A DNA stretch of 64,000 nt from a virus: positions 1 through 64,000 of the IMG/VR virus record IMGVR_UViG_3300025071_000010, one strand, 5' to 3'. The notes under the pieces were generated by a model. That model was not told where the DNA came from and searched no databases. It saw only the letters and a program-made list of their open reading frames with translations. A program made the position numbers and the translations under genes. Positions 62,890-64,000 of this stretch are shown piece by piece; position 1 is the stretch's first letter; every line of letters begins with the position of its first letter.

Positions 62890-63986
62890 GCGGTTGCCCC
62901 CTTTTCATCATAATACGGACACTTGCCAACGCACAATCCCTCATGGTAAATCGTGGGGCAAGTTGGAGTCAAATAATACCGATCAACACCATGTTGGAGG
63001 TATTTTGAGGTTTCTTTTGGGCTATAATCCGACCATTCTAAAGAACGTATGAATGCGTGAGTCAATGTCAAGACCTCGCTATTGGGAACTATGGCCTCTC
63101 TCGCAGGTCTGGCGAAGTTCCTGAAATAGTCCATTAGATACATCATCAAGTAAGATCGTGGCTTGTGTGGAGGGTTGCTGCCCTTCTCACAGGCTGCTTG
63201 AGCCAAACAGGGAAGCATTGGAATGTTATTGATTCTTTGAATATCAACTTCTAAATCCTCCATCTCAAATGTTCTTGTTTCGCTGTTATATCTCCCTTTG
63301 AACATATCCACAGAATCACGTTCAACAATTTCAAGTTGCATTCCTCGGCCATCATAGAGGTGCATACCAGGGAGGGGGTTGTCGGCTTTCTCAACGATAA
63401 AATCCCAACCTTGTTCTAAATCCTCATGTTGAATTGGGATGCCCCAGATTTGACGTTTGAAATTGTATGTGTTTGGAATGCGTATGTGCCTGTCTGGTCG
63501 AAACGATACCACAGGATCAAGAGTTTTCATATTGTATTGCTTGACCCATTCATTGATTTTCATTCGGCCTGAGAATAGCAAGTCGGCCATCTTATCAGGT
63601 GGCAAGACATACTCCCTGTCAAGTTTAGTCCAAATGTGGAATCCTCCGCCAGTGAACCAAATAGCGTGGCGATAGCCTTTTCTTTTGAAATGTTTTGAAA
63701 GAGTCAAAACCTCATCACAGCACTTTTCCTTTGCGACTTTCTCATCCAGTCCGTGAACTCGAACACCTTGATCGGCATCGAAGTCCATAACAAAGTGAGG
63801 GATAATCGCCGTGTTGTATTCACATCGGTTTCCTTTAGGCTTCAACGCTCTAAATCCATACACAGTCGTTGTAAGGTTTCCCTTGCCGTTGGTGGTGTTG
63901 ATGTAGTGCTGCAACTGTTTTTCGGTGGAGATAACCTTTCGAGTCCTCATGTCAATTTCACGTGGGAAATGATTGAATAGAGCCAT
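62886..63986 (-). CDS. Archaeal-type primase with Cys-rich C-terminal domain
   Basis: 366 residues; ATG at 63986 after a GGTGATTAT site. The AEP-type catalytic core has VMDFDAD (two metal-binding Asp, residues 68 and 70), TGGGFHIW (112-119, the SGxxxH-like motif) and RPDRHIRIPNT near residue 167. The C-terminus has Cys residues PCLAQAAC and TCPTIYHEGLCVGKC, reminiscent of the 4Fe-4S domain of the large primase subunit, so both parts may be fused in one protein. It synthesises primers for viral replication. Motifs are visible; the PriL-like part is inferred. Confidence 0.8.
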   Translation of the reverse strand: MALFNHFPREIDMRTRKVISTEKQLQHYINTTNGKGNLTTTVYGFRALKPKGNRCEYNTAIIPHFVMDFDADQGVRVHGLDEKVAKEKCCDEVLTLSKHFKRKGYRHAIWFTGGGFHIWTKLDREYVLPPDKMADLLFSGRMKINEWVKQYNMKTLDPVVSFRPDRHIRIPNTYNFKRQIWGIPIQHEDLEQGWDFIVEKADNPLPGMHLYDGRGMQLEIVERDSVDMFKGRYNSETRTFEMEDLEVDIQRINNIPMLPCLAQAACEKGSNPPHKPRSYLMMYLMDYFRNFARPAREAIVPNSEVLTLTHAFIRSLEWSDYSPKETSKYLQHGVDRYYLTPTCPTIYHEGLCVGKCPYYDEKGATA

Positions 63987-64000
63987 ATAATCACCATAAT

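Noticed and set aside
1-64000. tRNA or rRNA genes
   Set aside because: No cloverleaf-like or rRNA-like stretches were seen in the few short intergenic spacers; a tRNA search program would be decisive.
1-64000. Bacterial host as the simplest explanation
   Set aside because: The primase and ERCC4/HhH nuclease favour archaea, though GGTGAT ribosome-binding sites fit both domains, so the host remains an inference.

Overview
The window is most of the genome of a head-tailed double-stranded DNA virus (Caudoviricetes), probably one that infects archaea in the sea. The virus class is clear from a linear set of HK97-type head and tail genes: large terminase, portal, prohead protease with scaffold, major capsid protein, neck proteins, tail tube, tail chaperones, tape measure and very large baseplate and receptor-binding proteins. 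The archaeal link is inferred from the leftward replication genes: a eukaryotic/archaeal-type primase with a cysteine-rich C-terminal domain, and an ERCC4 (XPF/Hef-like) nuclease with helix-hairpin-helix motifs. TTCATATA boxes resembling archaeal TATA elements lie upstream of some genes. The gene content and size recall viruses proposed for Marine Group II archaea (magroviruses). That host call cannot be proven from this window. No rRNA, tRNA, CRISPR array, integrase or insertion sequence was seen. Both ends look truncated: the left-most gene has no start and a leftward gene appears to end just beyond the right edge.

Layout. 1-3.3 kb: a GP88-like fragment, a Dam-type methyltransferase and a small leftward gene. 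3.4-7.1 kb: a compact operon with a hidden ribbon-helix-helix protein, several small membrane proteins and an Arf/SRbeta-like GTPase, which is unusual for a virus. 7.1-15.2 kb: zinc-finger, basic, proline-rich and low-complexity proteins that are probably virion or packaging associated. 15.2-25.2 kb: terminase, portal and a 1156-residue protein holding a degenerate ATP-dependent-ligase-like domain. 25.3-35.1 kb: protease/scaffold, capsid, decoration proteins, neck and tail tube. 35.1-37.3 kb: two tail chaperone frames joined by a probable -1 ribosomal frameshift, then the tape measure. 37.3-53.4 kb: distal tail and baseplate proteins with several concanavalin/LamG-like domains. 53.4-57.3 kb: a run of small zinc-binding or basic proteins and a second Dam-like methyltransferase. 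57.27-63.99 kb: a leftward block with a fiber-like protein, small zinc proteins, a P-loop ATPase, the ERCC4 nuclease and the primase.

The most interesting signal is a short peptide, F-x-x-[ASTV]-W-[DE]-x-[LMI]-[MI]-K-[AGSF]-[DG], found in about ten otherwise unrelated proteins. These include both methyltransferases, where it sits at the extreme N-terminus. Its LMKAD end matches an LLKAD sequence near the N-terminus of the major capsid protein. I propose that it is a capsid-targeting and protease-processing tag, similar in concept to the T4 internal-protein targeting sequence, that loads a set of proteins into the head for delivery with the DNA. This is inference and is testable by virion proteomics.

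Genes are tightly packed, many with ATGA or TGATG overlaps, and GGTGAT-type ribosome-binding sites are used throughout, often containing the upstream stop codon. No gap longer than about 100 bases lacks a gene.
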